DNA from: JAGTVG01 sp964543195 | GTDB taxonomy: Bacteria > Bacteroidota > Bacteroidia > Cytophagales > Cyclobacteriaceae | Reading direction: 5' to 3' | Length of the DNA stretch: 64,000 nucleotides | NCBI GenBank assembly: GCA_964543195.1 | Contig: CAZIXF010000013.1 | Location: 33,806 to 97,805, forward strand | Part shown: piece by piece, positions 18,037 to 28,065 of the stretch | How positions within the stretch are numbered: the first letter of the stretch is position 1 | Layout of the letters: each line of letters begins with the position of its first letter | The notes under the pieces: model-generated | What the model saw: only the letters and a program-made list of their open reading frames with translations | Databases searched by the model: none | Told to the model about the DNA's origin: nothing | Position numbers and translations under genes: made by a program

Positions 18037-19299
18037 TTATAATTGTTTTCCGGTTAAGTAATTGATATACGCCTTGTAGGAATTCTGGTCGGCCCTGGCC
18101 TTTTCAAGCTCCAGCTCATAACGCAGCAGTTGCCGGTCCATTCTAAGCATCTCTTCGAAATCCTTTCCGGCTGTGGTATACTGCGTGACCAGGATATCGA
18201 GTGACTGGTTGGCCAGGTCGATCAGGTGGAGGTATAGCTTTACCCGCCTGTCGGCGTCCACGATATCCTTCCATACCTTTTCGAGTTCGGTGTTCAGCCT
18301 GTCTTCCCTGGCTTCCCGCTGCTCGGTTTTAGCCTCCCTGAGGTACTCTTTCTCACGGACCATGGCCTTATATTTATTCCTGTATAACGGGATCCTGACG
18401 CCTACCTGGGGAAATATCAAGACATCCTTGCCATTATCAGGTACATCCATATCGCTTCGTGGCGTGATGTAAGTATACGACAGGCCGAGATTGAAAGAAG
18501 GCAGTCCCATTTTATGGGCCACGTCGATCTCATTGTCCAGCGAGGCGATCTCATGGTCGATCCGTTTCAACGACGGGTTGTTCATGTAGATCGAATCCAG
18601 CAGAATTTCCTTCCGGTTTTCCACCTCCAATACCTGGAGTGTATCCGGGGTTACGACGGTAGTGAGTGTATCGGAATTCAACAGTTCGCTGAAGCGCGCA
18701 TAAAGTGGATTGCGTGAATCGTTCAGGAGCTTAAGCTGATTTTCAAGTTCAGACAACTCCATTTCCACGCGCAGCAGATCGACCGAGGAGCCTTTCCCCG
18801 ACTCCAGCTTGATGTTGGCCAGTTCGCGGAATGAATTGAGGATCTCAATATTCCGTTCCGTGATATCGATGGCCGAATTCAGCACATACACGTCGTAATA
18901 GGTTGACCTGACTTCAAAAAACAGCTTGTTGCGGGCATCCTGGAACATTTCGTACCGCGCCCGGGCCCTTTCTGCCGCTGCACTTTCCTGTGCGCTCAGC
19001 TGACCGAACCAGGGAAAAGCCTGGCTCAGGCTGATGCCGGCGCGCTGGGCGCCCACACGGGTCTCCACCGGGCTGATAAATATATTGAACATCACGGTGG
19101 GATCGGGCAGGGCCCCGGCCTGGGGCAGTCGCTCCAGGGCTGCATGATATTGGATGAACAGCGATTGAACGTCGGGATTATTCCTGGCCGCGATCTCCAG
19201 GTAACGATCGAGAGGATCATTATCCTGGGCGGCTGTGACGTTCCCCGTCAACAGGAATACCATACAGATCAATAGGATATAATTTATGTATTTCTTCAT
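18037..19299 (-). CDS. cusC: TolC-family outer-membrane factor of the Cus system
   Basis: 420 residues with a cleavable signal ('LLICMVFLLTGNVTAAQ'). The mature part is a TolC/OEP protein: 'LDRYLEIAARNNPDVQSLF' opens the first repeat and long alpha-helical hairpins with coiled-coil character run through both halves. It forms the outer-membrane channel for CusA and CusB. It sits between cusA (1-bp gap) and cusB (2-bp gap), so the three are cotranscribed. By contrast the first pump in this window carries its TolC part as a fusion. Confidence 0.9.
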   Translation of the reverse strand: MKKYINYILLICMVFLLTGNVTAAQDNDPLDRYLEIAARNNPDVQSLFIQYHAALERLPQAGALPDPTVMFNIFISPVETRVGAQRAGISLSQAFPWFGQLSAQESAAAERARARYEMFQDARNKLFFEVRSTYYDVYVLNSAIDITERNIEILNSFRELANIKLESGKGSSVDLLRVEMELSELENQLKLLNDSRNPLYARFSELLNSDTLTTVVTPDTLQVLEVENRKEILLDSIYMNNPSLKRIDHEIASLDNEIDVAHKMGLPSFNLGLSYTYITPRSDMDVPDNGKDVLIFPQVGVRIPLYRNKYKAMVREKEYLREAKTEQREAREDRLNTELEKVWKDIVDADRRVKLYLHLIDLANQSLDILVTQYTTAGKDFEEMLRMDRQLLRYELELEKARADQNSYKAYINYLTGKQL

Positions 19300-19300
19300 C

Positions 19301-22300
19301 TTATTCGGGTTTTTGAAGTTTTTTAACTTTGTTTTCCTGCCAGATGCTGTATAAAACCGGAACGATAAACATCGTCATTAGCTGGATGGTCATTCCACCG
19401 AAAGTGGGAATAGCCATCGGCACCATTATATCTGAACCTTTTCCGGTAGAGGTCAATACAGGGATTAATGCAATAATGAGTGTGGCGGCAGTCATCATGG
19501 CAGGTCTGACCCTTTTAATGCCTGCCTGAAGAATAGCTTCCCTGACTTCCGGTACAGTTGAAGGACTTTCTTTTTCGAAGGTCTGTTTAATATAGGTTCC
19601 CATGATCACCCCATCGTCGGTAGCCACACCGAACAGGGCAATAAACCCGACCCATACGGCCACACTCAGATTTATGGTATGCATCTGGAACAGATCCCTC
19701 ATATTCACATCCGCTATGGAGAAATTCATGAACCATTCCTGACCGTATAACCACATCATGATGAATCCACCCGAGAATGCAACAATAATTCCCGAAAACA
19801 CCATGGATGAAGTCTGTACGTTTCCGAATTGGAAATATAATATCAGGAAGATCACCAGCAGTGATATCGGCACAACGATGGACAGCCGTTTTTCGGCTCT
19901 GATCTGATCCTCATAATTTCCTGTAAATTTATAGCTTACGCCGGCGGGCAATGCAAATTCTCCGGTTTCGATTTTATCTTTGATGTGTTGCTGGGCTTCT
20001 TCCACTACTTCAACCTCGGCATAGCCCTCCTTTTTATCGAAGATCACATAGCCGGTAAGGAAAGTATTTTCACTTTTGATCATCTGCGGGCCCCGGCGAT
20101 AGGTTATTTCAGCCAGTTCTTCCAGCGGTACCTGGGCGCCGGTAGGAGTGGGTATGAGGATTTTCTTAATATCGTTGGGATTATCCCTGAAATCCCTTGC
20201 ATACCTTACCCTGACCGGGAACCGTTCCCGGCCTTCCACCGTGGTGGTTAGCCTGTTACCACCGATGGTTACACCGATGTAACGCTGAAAATCTTCCACC
20301 GTAAGTCCATATCTTGCAATTTCCTTTCTGTCGATCCTGATCTCGAGATAAGGTTTGCCTACGATGCGGTCGGCAAATACGGTTGAAGCATCGATGCTGG
20401 GAACCTGCTGAAGGATCTTTTCGAGCTCCAGTCCCGTGGCTTCTATCGTTTTCAGGTCCGGGCCGAACACCTTGATGCCAATGGGTGCGCGCATACCTGT
20501 TGAAAGCATTATCAAACGGGTTTGGATGGGCTGAAGTTTGGGGGCTGACGTCATTCCGGGCACCCTGGTCGATTTCACTATCTCTTCCCAGATATCATCG
20601 GGTGATTTTATTTCAGGTCTCCATTGACGGAAATATTCTCCCCGTTTATTGTCTACAACCAGGTCTTCCTGGTCGATATCCCTGAAATCATCAGTTTCCG
20701 GATCGAATGTACCGCCATTCCGAAGGATATAATTTCCTTCATCATTCACTTTGAACCGTATCCGGTGACCGTTTTCATCCAGCATAAACTCGGGTTTGTA
20801 ATTGATCGTGTTCTCGAACATCGAGATGGGAGCCGGGTCGAGAGCAGAGTTTACACGTCCCCATTTACCTACTACCAGATCAACCTCCGGGATCTGTGAT
20901 ACATAGGCGTCCACTTTCCGGATTACCTCTATGTTTTCTTCCACTCCCGAATGCGACATGGTAGTAGGCATTAGCAGAAAGGACCCCTCATCGAGAGGAG
21001 GCATGAACTCTTCACCGGCCCCGGGGAACTTATCGGCGAGAAATTGCCAGGGACGGGTCTGCCGGACATCGAAACCAATTGATTCGGAGGTGTTCGCTAC
21101 GAAACCAAACAGATTATTGAACCCGATCCAACTGGTTGCACCCAAAAGAACCACAAAGGAAGGTATCAGCAGAAACTGCCATTTATGTCCAAGACACCAT
21201 CTTAAAATAGAAGGATAGAAATGAACAATAGTCATTAATGCCCCCAGGACAACCGTAATGAGACTGATCACGAACAGGTAGTTAACCGCAAGCGAATTCT
21301 GAGCTCCCAAAGGCATCCAGGCGGAGGTCAGGAAATACGACAGGGTAAACAGAATTATCAGTGAGTTAATGCGTGCCGGCCATTGACTGAATTTTTCCTT
21401 CCATTTGGATTCGAAGTACATATTGGCCCCAAAGAGTATAAGTGCAATAGCCGGGATGCTTCCGTAAAGGACCAGGAATGCAAGACCTAGGCCGGCCATA
21501 ACCACAGCCCATATTTTCCTTGATCTTTGTTTATTGAAACGTATTGAAAAAATAACATGTGCAAGGGCCGGCACGACTATCAATCCTATGATCAACGAAG
21601 CGATCAAGGCAAAAGTCTTGGTAAAGGCCAGCGGACGGAACAATTTTCCTTCGGCCGCTTCCATGGCGAAGACCGGTAAAAAGCTTATCACCGTTGTAGC
21701 AAGTGCGGTTATTACTGCCGTAGCCACTTCGGAGGAAGCCTCAAAGATAACTTCCAAAAGTCTTTTACCACCGGCACCCTTATTCTCCGGCATCTCCAGG
21801 TGCCTTATGATATTCTCGACGAAAATAACACCTACATCGACTATCACCCCGATAGCTATGGCAATACCGGAAAGGGCCACAATGTTTGCATCCACACCGA
21901 AATATTTCATGGTGATGAATGTCATCAGTACAGCAAGAGGTAATAAGCTCGATATAATTACCGAAGCACGGATATTCATGACCAGTACGATCACTACGAT
22001 GATCGAGATGAGGATCTCATGTTCCAGGGCAAGCTCAAGTGTACCCAATGTTTCCTTAATTAGTCCCGTACGGTCGTAAAATGGAACGATGGTTACCTTA
22101 GAGACGGTACCGTCGGGCAGTACTTTGGAAGGCAGACCCGGTGAGATCTCGTCGATCTTGGCTTTCACATTGTCGATCACCTGAAGGGGATTGGCACCAT
22201 ACCGCGCAACTACCACAGCACCGGTTGCCTCAGCGCCTTCCTTATCGAGGCCGCCCCGGCGGGTAGACGGACCGAAATTGACGAAAGCGACGTCCTTGAT

Positions 22301-23128
22301 CCGGATGGGCGTATTGGCGTGGACGGTAACGACCGCCTCTCTCAGATCATCAAGGTTCTTGATGTATCCCAACCCCCGGACCAGGTATTCGGCCCTGTTG
22401 AATTCGATGGTCCGGGCACCTACGTCAAGGTTGCTGTTTTTCACGGCATTCATGATCTGCTTAACGTTCACTCCATACGTTCTCATGGCATCCGGATCGA
22501 TATCGACCTGGTACTCCTTTACAAAACCGCCGATGGCCGCTACTTCGGATACGCCTTTGGCGGATGTAAGGGAATAACCCACATAATAATCCTGAATGGT
22601 ACGAAGTTCCTGAGGGTCCCATCCGCCGGTCGGCTCTCCCGTTTTAGGATTCCGGCCCTCAAGGGTATACCAGAAGATCTGTCCCAGAGCCGTGGCATCC
22701 GGGCCGAGGGCAGGCTGGACGCCGGGCGGTAACGTGCCGGCCGGTAATGAATTCAGCTTTTCGAGGATCCTCGACCGGCTCCAGTAAAACTCGATATCTT
22801 CATCGAAGATGATGTAGATGCTGGACAAACCGAAAATGGAATTGCTCCGGATGGTCTTTACCCCCGGGATACCCAGAAGAGCCGTGGTCAGCGGATAGGA
22901 GATCTGGTCTTCGATATCCTGCGGAGACCGGCCCATCCATTCCGTGAATACAATCTGCTGGTTTTCGCCGATATCCGGAATAGCATCCACTGGTACGGGA
23001 TCCCTTGGGAACCAGTCCATTTTCCAGTTAAAGGGTGCAACGGATATTCCCCAGCCTATGAATATCAGCACCAATAATGCTGTGACAATTTTATTCTCAA
23101 GAAAGAATCGAATGATTTTATTTAACAT
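19301..23128 (-). CDS. cusA: heavy-metal RND efflux pump, CusA/SilA type
   Basis: A 1275-residue HME-RND pump. 'AIPDIGENQQIVFTEWMGRS' near 50 opens the pore domain. The fourth-helix motif 'GVIVDVGVIFVENIIRHLE' (about 430) carries the proton-relay acidic residue, and 'GVATDDGVIMGTYIKQTFE' lies in the last helix block. It is about 230 residues longer than E. coli CusA: extra helices at about 530-650 interrupt the middle of the protein, as in the longer SilA/CusA forms of Bacteroidota. Met-rich pairs in the pore region ('LIMLSTGMRAPIG') fit Cu(I)/Ag(I) transport. First gene of the cusACB run, 101 bp after a HYC_CC_PP-type gene. Confidence 0.93.
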   Translation of the reverse strand: MLNKIIRFFLENKIVTALLVLIFIGWGISVAPFNWKMDWFPRDPVPVDAIPDIGENQQIVFTEWMGRSPQDIEDQISYPLTTALLGIPGVKTIRSNSIFGLSSIYIIFDEDIEFYWSRSRILEKLNSLPAGTLPPGVQPALGPDATALGQIFWYTLEGRNPKTGEPTGGWDPQELRTIQDYYVGYSLTSAKGVSEVAAIGGFVKEYQVDIDPDAMRTYGVNVKQIMNAVKNSNLDVGARTIEFNRAEYLVRGLGYIKNLDDLREAVVTVHANTPIRIKDVAFVNFGPSTRRGGLDKEGAEATGAVVVARYGANPLQVIDNVKAKIDEISPGLPSKVLPDGTVSKVTIVPFYDRTGLIKETLGTLELALEHEILISIIVVIVLVMNIRASVIISSLLPLAVLMTFITMKYFGVDANIVALSGIAIAIGVIVDVGVIFVENIIRHLEMPENKGAGGKRLLEVIFEASSEVATAVITALATTVISFLPVFAMEAAEGKLFRPLAFTKTFALIASLIIGLIVVPALAHVIFSIRFNKQRSRKIWAVVMAGLGLAFLVLYGSIPAIALILFGANMYFESKWKEKFSQWPARINSLIILFTLSYFLTSAWMPLGAQNSLAVNYLFVISLITVVLGALMTIVHFYPSILRWCLGHKWQFLLIPSFVVLLGATSWIGFNNLFGFVANTSESIGFDVRQTRPWQFLADKFPGAGEEFMPPLDEGSFLLMPTTMSHSGVEENIEVIRKVDAYVSQIPEVDLVVGKWGRVNSALDPAPISMFENTINYKPEFMLDENGHRIRFKVNDEGNYILRNGGTFDPETDDFRDIDQEDLVVDNKRGEYFRQWRPEIKSPDDIWEEIVKSTRVPGMTSAPKLQPIQTRLIMLSTGMRAPIGIKVFGPDLKTIEATGLELEKILQQVPSIDASTVFADRIVGKPYLEIRIDRKEIARYGLTVEDFQRYIGVTIGGNRLTTTVEGRERFPVRVRYARDFRDNPNDIKKILIPTPTGAQVPLEELAEITYRRGPQMIKSENTFLTGYVIFDKKEGYAEVEVVEEAQQHIKDKIETGEFALPAGVSYKFTGNYEDQIRAEKRLSIVVPISLLVIFLILYFQFGNVQTSSMVFSGIIVAFSGGFIMMWLYGQEWFMNFSIADVNMRDLFQMHTINLSVAVWVGFIALFGVATDDGVIMGTYIKQTFEKESPSTVPEVREAILQAGIKRVRPAMMTAATLIIALIPVLTSTGKGSDIMVPMAIPTFGGMTIQLMTMFIVPVLYSIWQENKVKKLQKPE

Positions 23129-23229
23129 GTGAATAATCCATTAATTAGAAATTATGTAGAACAAACATAAAGATACCTTTATCGGGCCTGGCCCGGACAG
23201 GTAAAAAGCAATTCTAATTTATGGATTAT

Positions 23230-23673
23230 TTAAAGAAGGAATGATTGAACAAGGACAGGAATATCCTGATCAATCAATGGTGGCAAAACCAGATTGTCTG
23301 GATTTAATGATTGGTTTGTATTAAATACATTAAAATTATATTCGGGAAATACAATTACAAATAATACGAATAACTGAGGAATAACGGTTATCTCCGAAAT
23401 GCTGAGGTTTTTCGGGTTGTCATCCTTGTAGTAATCGGTGGTGTCTTCACAACAATCCATCCTGGCCTGGTCGTAGGTTAAGACCATCTCACCGTGCTCC
23501 GGGCATTCGATCTTCACCTCTTCCTCTTTATGGATACACGGTTCGGCATTGTGGTTTATGGCAATTTTTTTGATGACATTATCACATATATGCTTACTCA
23601 CAGCAATCCCGCTAGTGGAAGCCACCACAGTAAAGGCCATGAATAATGCGATGAAGCGATAGTGTAGTTTCAT
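23230..23673 (-). CDS. HYC_CC_PP-type secreted protein
   Basis: 147 residues with a signal peptide ('FIALFMAFTVVASTSG'). The three marks of the family can be seen: 'SKHICD' (the HYC site, here HIC), 'MDCCED' and a tail 'LPPLIDQDIPVLVQSFLL'. Members are encoded at the head of Bacteroidota copper or silver efflux operons. Cys pairs and 'CIHKEEEVKIECPEHGE' suggest metal or thiol sensing in the periplasm. It is the first gene of the cus run and probably marks its promoter side; an ATGATATATATCAT palindrome lies 66 bp upstream. Confidence 0.8.
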   Translation of the reverse strand: MKLHYRFIALFMAFTVVASTSGIAVSKHICDNVIKKIAINHNAEPCIHKEEEVKIECPEHGEMVLTYDQARMDCCEDTTDYYKDDNPKNLSISEITVIPQLFVLFVIVFPEYNFNVFNTNQSLNPDNLVLPPLIDQDIPVLVQSFLL

Positions 23674-23738
23674 TATCCGATTATTTAAACTTATCTACGA
23701 ATGTAATGCAAAAATGTTATAAACAGGATAATATTGCC

Positions 23739-23752
23739 ATGATATATATCAT
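23739..23752. promoter_or_regulatory. palindrome between divergent genes, candidate operator
   Basis: A perfect 14-bp palindrome, ATGATATATATCAT, lies in the 227-bp gap between the HYC_CC_PP gene (leftward) and the GH172-like gene (rightward). Position fits an operator for either promoter. A/T-rich palindromes arise by chance, so weight is low. Confidence 0.3.
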
Positions 23753-23900
23753 ATATTGCATATCCGGTCGGGTTTTGAACTTGAGATATCTTTAAAAATC
23801 CCTTCAAAAAAGCCCGTAATCCACTAAATTGCATAATAATATGGATGTCATGCGAAAAGGCTGTTTTAATATGGTATTACATTTTTTTATACTTAAATAT

Positions 23901-25928
23901 ATGGATCGAATTATATTAACCATTCTACTTGTATTCATTTCCTGCCCGGTATTTCCCCAACCTCAAAACCCCATCCTCGACTGGGAATCGCTGCCGGTGA
24001 TCCGGAACGGGGTGAAGATAAAAGCCTATAGTTCCACCAATCCGACTGGGCGAACCATGCGGGATTTCCGCAATCATACCCTGGTGTCGGAAGCGGGCCA
24101 TGAGATGATAAGGATGTACCAGGATCGTGGGATGCTGGTGCAGCTCTGGTTCACTTCGCTGGGCGGGGGTGACAGCCGGTTCGGCCCGGGAAGGTTCGGA
24201 AGGGTTAACCTCTACCTGGACAACGAGGCGTCCCCCGATTATGTGAAGGACAGAGGCCAGTACTTTCGCCGCCCTTCGCTGACTTTCCCCCGGCCGCTAT
24301 GGGATTCGGACGGACCGGCCCAGTGGGCTTTTCCCTGTCTTCCTTTCCGTGACTTTTTTATGGTCAGCAGTTCGCAAAACCCGCACTGGTTCCAGGTCAC
24401 CACCCATCTTTACCGCGATGAACCGTATGACGAATCCATTCCGAATGACCTGCTTTACCAGATCAACAACCGGCTGCAGGACTACCGGGGCCGTTTTCCC
24501 GGGGTGGAAAGAGGCAACCGGGTGACGGATGAGGCCCTCCGGGTGGAGCCGGGCAGCACCCGGGAATTGTTCAACCGGAACAGCGGAGGGGTGATCCGGA
24601 CGATATCGATGATACCGGCCACCATAAACAATGCGGTGATCGATGAGGTATGGGTCAGGGTAGATTACGGAGGGGTGGAGCCCGGTGCCATCGAGGTGCC
24701 GATGACCGTCTTTTTCGGGGGATATACCGGGGCGCCCATCACCAATGCCCTCGGTATGCCGGCCGGTTACGATGGACGTGAGCTCTATTTTCATTTTCCT
24801 ATGCCCTTCTGGGAGGGATGTACCATTTCGCTGATCAACCGCTCGGCAGAGGTCTTTGAGACCGATTACCGGGTGCGGTATTCAGACCGGAACACCTATC
24901 AGCGAGGCAATACCGGTAAACTTTATATTCAATACAACAACAACATTACCGTGGAAGCCGGCAAACCCGATTTCGTTCACCTGGGAAAAGAAGGTTCCGG
25001 TACGATCGTGGGCACCACGGCCAATCTGGCCGGGAGTATCGAGGGTAATTTCCGGCTGTATGTGGATGATATGAAGACACCAGCCTTTGAGACTACCGGC
25101 GGAGAGGATTATTTTTGTCATGCTTTTGGCATCGATGTTGGCTTGTGTACCCCTTTTCACGGTGGCCTTTACGATAAGATCGGATACCGTTTCCACATCA
25201 TCGATTATATACCCTTCCTGAGCTCGGTGCAGCTGACACAGGATCATGGCCATGAATATATGCACGATACGGAAGGTACTTTCCGGAGCGCGGTGTTCTA
25301 TTACCGGAACCGGGATGCGAAGATTGAGCTGACCGATGAGTTCGATGTGGGGGTCAGGGGGCAGGAGAGAAGACACGGGTACAGCCTCACGGGAGCCGGC
25401 TCTGTACAGGAAGATGAAGGCCGGTATGAAGGGAATTTTAATGAGGTGTTTAGTGATGGGGGTGTGTGGTTCGACAGATCGCTCGAGTTTACGGCGAAGA
25501 TCTATCCCGGGAACAGCGGTGTTCGATTACGCCGCCGGATCAACCAGAAGAGCTTTCATCAGCTTGTCGAGGTGTATGTGGATGGCGAATATGCCGGCAG
25601 GTGGTTCGAGCAGGGATCGAATTATGAACTGTTGAAGGAGCCGGACCCGGAGAATTTTCCGGAATATACACCCGGCTGGACTGAGATCGATGCCATCTGG
25701 CGCGATACCGAATTCGAGATCCCGGCGGCGCTGACCGTGAATAAGAAGGAGATCAGGGTGGAGCTTCGTCATGTGAGCGCGCGGTCGGCTGTGGAAAAGG
25801 TGGAGGGTGAAGCCCGTGAAGCACCGGGAACCGGGAACGAGGTGGAGGATGGATCCGGGTACCGGGCGCAACCTGCCGCTGCCCGCAGCAATGCCTATTA
25901 TTTCTGGGTGTACTCGTATGAGGAATAG
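23901..25928 (+). CDS. secreted DUF2961 / GH172-like protein
   Basis: Start set at the ATG at 23901, which opens a signal peptide ('MDRIILTILLVFISCPVFPQ'); the 24 codons upstream are less likely. The 675-residue product has the DUF2961 jelly-roll core: 'GMLVQLWFTSLGGGDSRFG' (about 85-105), 'VNLYLDNEASPDY' and, later, 'FHGGLYDKIGYRFHIIDY' and 'VQLTQDHGHEYMHDTEG'. DUF2961 founded GH172 (difructose dianhydride and arabinan-type fructofuranose or arabinofuranose hydrolases). The acidic pair expected near 'EDYFCHAFGI' is present. Divergent from the cus operon and not obviously in an operon itself. Confidence 0.8.
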   Translation: MDRIILTILLVFISCPVFPQPQNPILDWESLPVIRNGVKIKAYSSTNPTGRTMRDFRNHTLVSEAGHEMIRMYQDRGMLVQLWFTSLGGGDSRFGPGRFGRVNLYLDNEASPDYVKDRGQYFRRPSLTFPRPLWDSDGPAQWAFPCLPFRDFFMVSSSQNPHWFQVTTHLYRDEPYDESIPNDLLYQINNRLQDYRGRFPGVERGNRVTDEALRVEPGSTRELFNRNSGGVIRTISMIPATINNAVIDEVWVRVDYGGVEPGAIEVPMTVFFGGYTGAPITNALGMPAGYDGRELYFHFPMPFWEGCTISLINRSAEVFETDYRVRYSDRNTYQRGNTGKLYIQYNNNITVEAGKPDFVHLGKEGSGTIVGTTANLAGSIEGNFRLYVDDMKTPAFETTGGEDYFCHAFGIDVGLCTPFHGGLYDKIGYRFHIIDYIPFLSSVQLTQDHGHEYMHDTEGTFRSAVFYYRNRDAKIELTDEFDVGVRGQERRHGYSLTGAGSVQEDEGRYEGNFNEVFSDGGVWFDRSLEFTAKIYPGNSGVRLRRRINQKSFHQLVEVYVDGEYAGRWFEQGSNYELLKEPDPENFPEYTPGWTEIDAIWRDTEFEIPAALTVNKKEIRVELRHVSARSAVEKVEGEAREAPGTGNEVEDGSGYRAQPAAARSNAYYFWVYSYEE

Positions 25929-25929
25929 G

Positions 25930-26025
25930 GGGGGTGCGATATGCGATATGTGATATGCGATTTGCGATTTATGGTTCAGGATTTGAGATTTGTGATTTGC
26001 GATTCACGATTCCCCCCAGACCGGA
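25930..26025. repeat. degenerate short direct repeats (gcgatatg / gcgattt)
   Basis: The gap after the GH172-like gene is made of imperfect 7-9 bp units such as gcgatatg, tgatatgcg, gcgatttg and tgatttgcg. A related, weaker stretch occurs at 51716-51770. Likely slippage-derived filler. Confidence 0.6.
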
Positions 26026-26028
26026 ATT

Positions 26029-26805
26029 CTATACTTCCTGCCGCCTCCTGATCTCTTTAAGAAGCATTCGTTTCGGTAACAGGGGAGCCATATACAGCGC
26101 CAGTTTCTGATGAAACGGCAAGCCGGTTACTACATCAAGCTTACCTTTCATCATGCCTTCGTAGCCGTCTTTCGCCACAGTACGGGCACTCGTAGCAGTT
26201 GTGAATATGCCGGTTTTATCCATTCCGGATACCCCGGCGAATCCCGACTCGGTAGGGCCCGGCATTAAATTCGTAACGGTAATATTCGTGTCATGAAGCT
26301 CCTCGTTAAGGGCGTTGCTGAAAAAGGTTACATAGGCTTTGGTGGCATAATACACGGCCTGCAGGGGACCGGGTAAAAAACTAGCCGTAGAAGAAACGTT
26401 CAATATCCTGCCGGAATTTCTGCTGACAAAACCGGGCAGGAAATACCGGGTCAGTGCAGTGAGTGCCATGATGTTGACGTGGATCATGGTCCGGTCCTTT
26501 TCCCATTCTCTTTCATGGAACTTTCCCCGTCCACCGAATCCGGCATTGTTGATCAGGTATTCTATCTCGATCCCTGCCTTTTTTACTTCATCGTAAATTT
26601 CTTTGGCCGCATCCGGAAGGCTGAGGTCTTTTTCAATGATCATTGCCTTTATACCGTATTCATTTTCCAGCTCCTTTTTAAGCTGTTCCATCTTATCCCT
26701 GCTCCGGGCCACCATCACCAGGTTACCGCCTCTTCCGGCATGGATCCGGCAGAATTCCCTGCCTATTCCTGACGAGGCTCCTGTGATCAATGCGGTATTG
26801 TTCAT
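26029..26805 (-). CDS. short-chain dehydrogenase/reductase
   Basis: 258 residues, classical SDR. Cofactor loop 'TGASSGIGREF' (about 7-17), 'NNAGFGGRGKF' (about 88-98), catalytic Ser in 'NVSSTASF' and Tyr-x-x-x-Lys in 'VYYATKAYVTFF' (about 155-166). The basic residue in 'VARSRDKMEQLKKEL' suggests NADP(H). The C-terminus has a hydrophobic patch typical of DltE/SDR family members of unknown substrate. Stands alone between unrelated sequences. Confidence 0.9.
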   Translation of the reverse strand: MNNTALITGASSGIGREFCRIHAGRGGNLVMVARSRDKMEQLKKELENEYGIKAMIIEKDLSLPDAAKEIYDEVKKAGIEIEYLINNAGFGGRGKFHEREWEKDRTMIHVNIMALTALTRYFLPGFVSRNSGRILNVSSTASFLPGPLQAVYYATKAYVTFFSNALNEELHDTNITVTNLMPGPTESGFAGVSGMDKTGIFTTATSARTVAKDGYEGMMKGKLDVVTGLPFHQKLALYMAPLLPKRMLLKEIRRRQEV

Positions 26806-27255
26806 GATTTTGCGGTTTGTGTTAATACATAAACAAAAATACCATATAGCTGTTCAGGAATTGTATATTTTTCCCGGATCATGTTCGTCTCAGCATAGTT
26901 TATCTGTTTTAATCCCGGTTTTATTTTCTTTAACCGGTCAAAAAAAAGCGATCCGGCCTGCCATAAAAAACACGATCCGGGTATCAAAATAAGGTGCCAA
27001 AACTCAAGGAGATTGCAGTCATTTTGGTTTGCCTATTCCACTTCAATACCGGGTATTGGCGTGCCGCTTGAGACTTCCCGGAATTGATTGTTCTGCTGCC
27101 ATCATAACGTCTCCTTTCCTTATTGATCTACACGAGATTGAATTTCTTCACTATATAAATTATATTCAATCGACCTTCTTTATACCCAATTCTGCCCCAG
27201 TCGCATGTTCAATCTGTGGATTCATGTTCGTGAATCCAATTTCAATTATCCTGTT
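26806..27255. other. intergenic stretch, no gene recognised
   Basis: 450 bases upstream of the dehydrogenase. Several frames of 60-100 codons are open on both strands but none shows a recognisable motif, leader or codon bias. Confidence 0.4.
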
Positions 27256-27417
27256 TTACGGGTCGCCTGTCATAACGACGGATGGCATCATCCGTAATTT
27301 TGTAATAGTTTTGGGCCAGGTTGAATAGTTCCTTCCGGCCCGCTCAAGTTTCACCGGAATAAGGTGTTCGATCTCAGGATATTTATCCCGTATTTCTTTA
27401 GGTATTCTTTTAGTTTA
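27256..27417 (-). pseudogene. open reading fragment without start
   Basis: A minus-strand frame ending at the TAA at 27256-27258 reads 'KRIPKEIRDKYPEIEHLIP' and 'VKLERAGRNYSTWPKT'. It has protein-like composition but no start codon and is closed upstream by a stop. Likely the C-terminal remnant of a lost gene; family not recognised. Confidence 0.35.
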
Positions 27418-27718
27418 AATTAAAAACCCATGTCCTTAGGGCGTGGCCATGTTCTTGCGGGGCTTTGCACGAAAGGCATGTGCGCCTGAAAAAAAATTTG
27501 CGGTGCAAGGCAAAAATCGGGGTTAATGCCACTTCCTTTGGTGGTGGATAGTCCGATTTTAGCAAATTTTTTACTTCCAATTGAAAAGTTGGAAGTTTGA
27601 TTTGATTTTCATGAACTGTCAGGGTAGAATCTGCGACCTGAAGCCAATTTCCTACAAGATCCTGACTAAAAGAATTTCCAAAACGGAATAGTAAAAATAT
27701 AATAATGGGAATTCGCAT
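27410..27718 (-). CDS. hypothetical secreted protein with a repeat-like tail
   Basis: Start placed at the ATG at 27716-27718, which opens a signal ('MRIPIIIFLLFRFGNSFSQ'); an alternative ATG lies 8 codons upstream. The next 35 residues ('DLVGNWLQVADSTLTVHENQ') look like the N-terminus of a lipocalin-like secreted protein. From about residue 53 the sequence changes to 'PPPKEVALTPIFALHRKFFF' and a basic Cys-containing stretch. From memory, similar tails recur in hypothetical frames of other Bacteroidota, which would suggest that a repeat has replaced the original C-terminus; not verified. It is uncertain whether this is a working gene. Confidence 0.35.
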   Translation of the reverse strand: MRIPIIIFLLFRFGNSFSQDLVGNWLQVADSTLTVHENQIKLPTFQLEVKNLLKSDYPPPKEVALTPIFALHRKFFFRRTCLSCKAPQEHGHALRTWVFNLN

Positions 27719-27728
27719 GTATTGGATC

Positions 27729-27878
27729 TTATGGTTGCTCATTTATATTGTCTTGAAATGATTTTTCCTGTTTCATTTCCCTCTCGAGTGCCATCGGGAT
27801 CATATAGTTATAATCAAACATATCATCTATGTTCTTCGTAACTTCCTGTCCTGATTTTAAAAATCCCTTTGTCAGCAT
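27729..27878 (-). CDS. short hypothetical frame overlapping the next gene
   Basis: A 49-codon frame (ATG at 27876-27878, TAA at 27729-27731) reading 'MLTKGFLKSGQEVTKNIDDM' and 'FDYNYMIPMALEREMKQE'. It ends inside the alternative start of the following secreted frame, as coupled genes do. It could instead be the C-terminal end of a longer decayed gene. Family not recognised. Confidence 0.3.
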   Translation of the reverse strand: MLTKGFLKSGQEVTKNIDDMFDYNYMIPMALEREMKQEKSFQDNINEQP

Positions 27879-28065
27879 ATGAAGGATATTTCTTTAAAAA
27901 ATAATTCAGCTTACATTTTGCCGGACCGTATACTTTTTTCTTTCATTAATATTCTTTCTAAATTGGAAGCCTGCTTTATCACAATTATTGTGACCAATGC
28001 AGCCGGAATGTCAATTAAACCCGTTATGATGTAAGCCAGTGTTGAGTGATTTTCGGATCAGGGTT

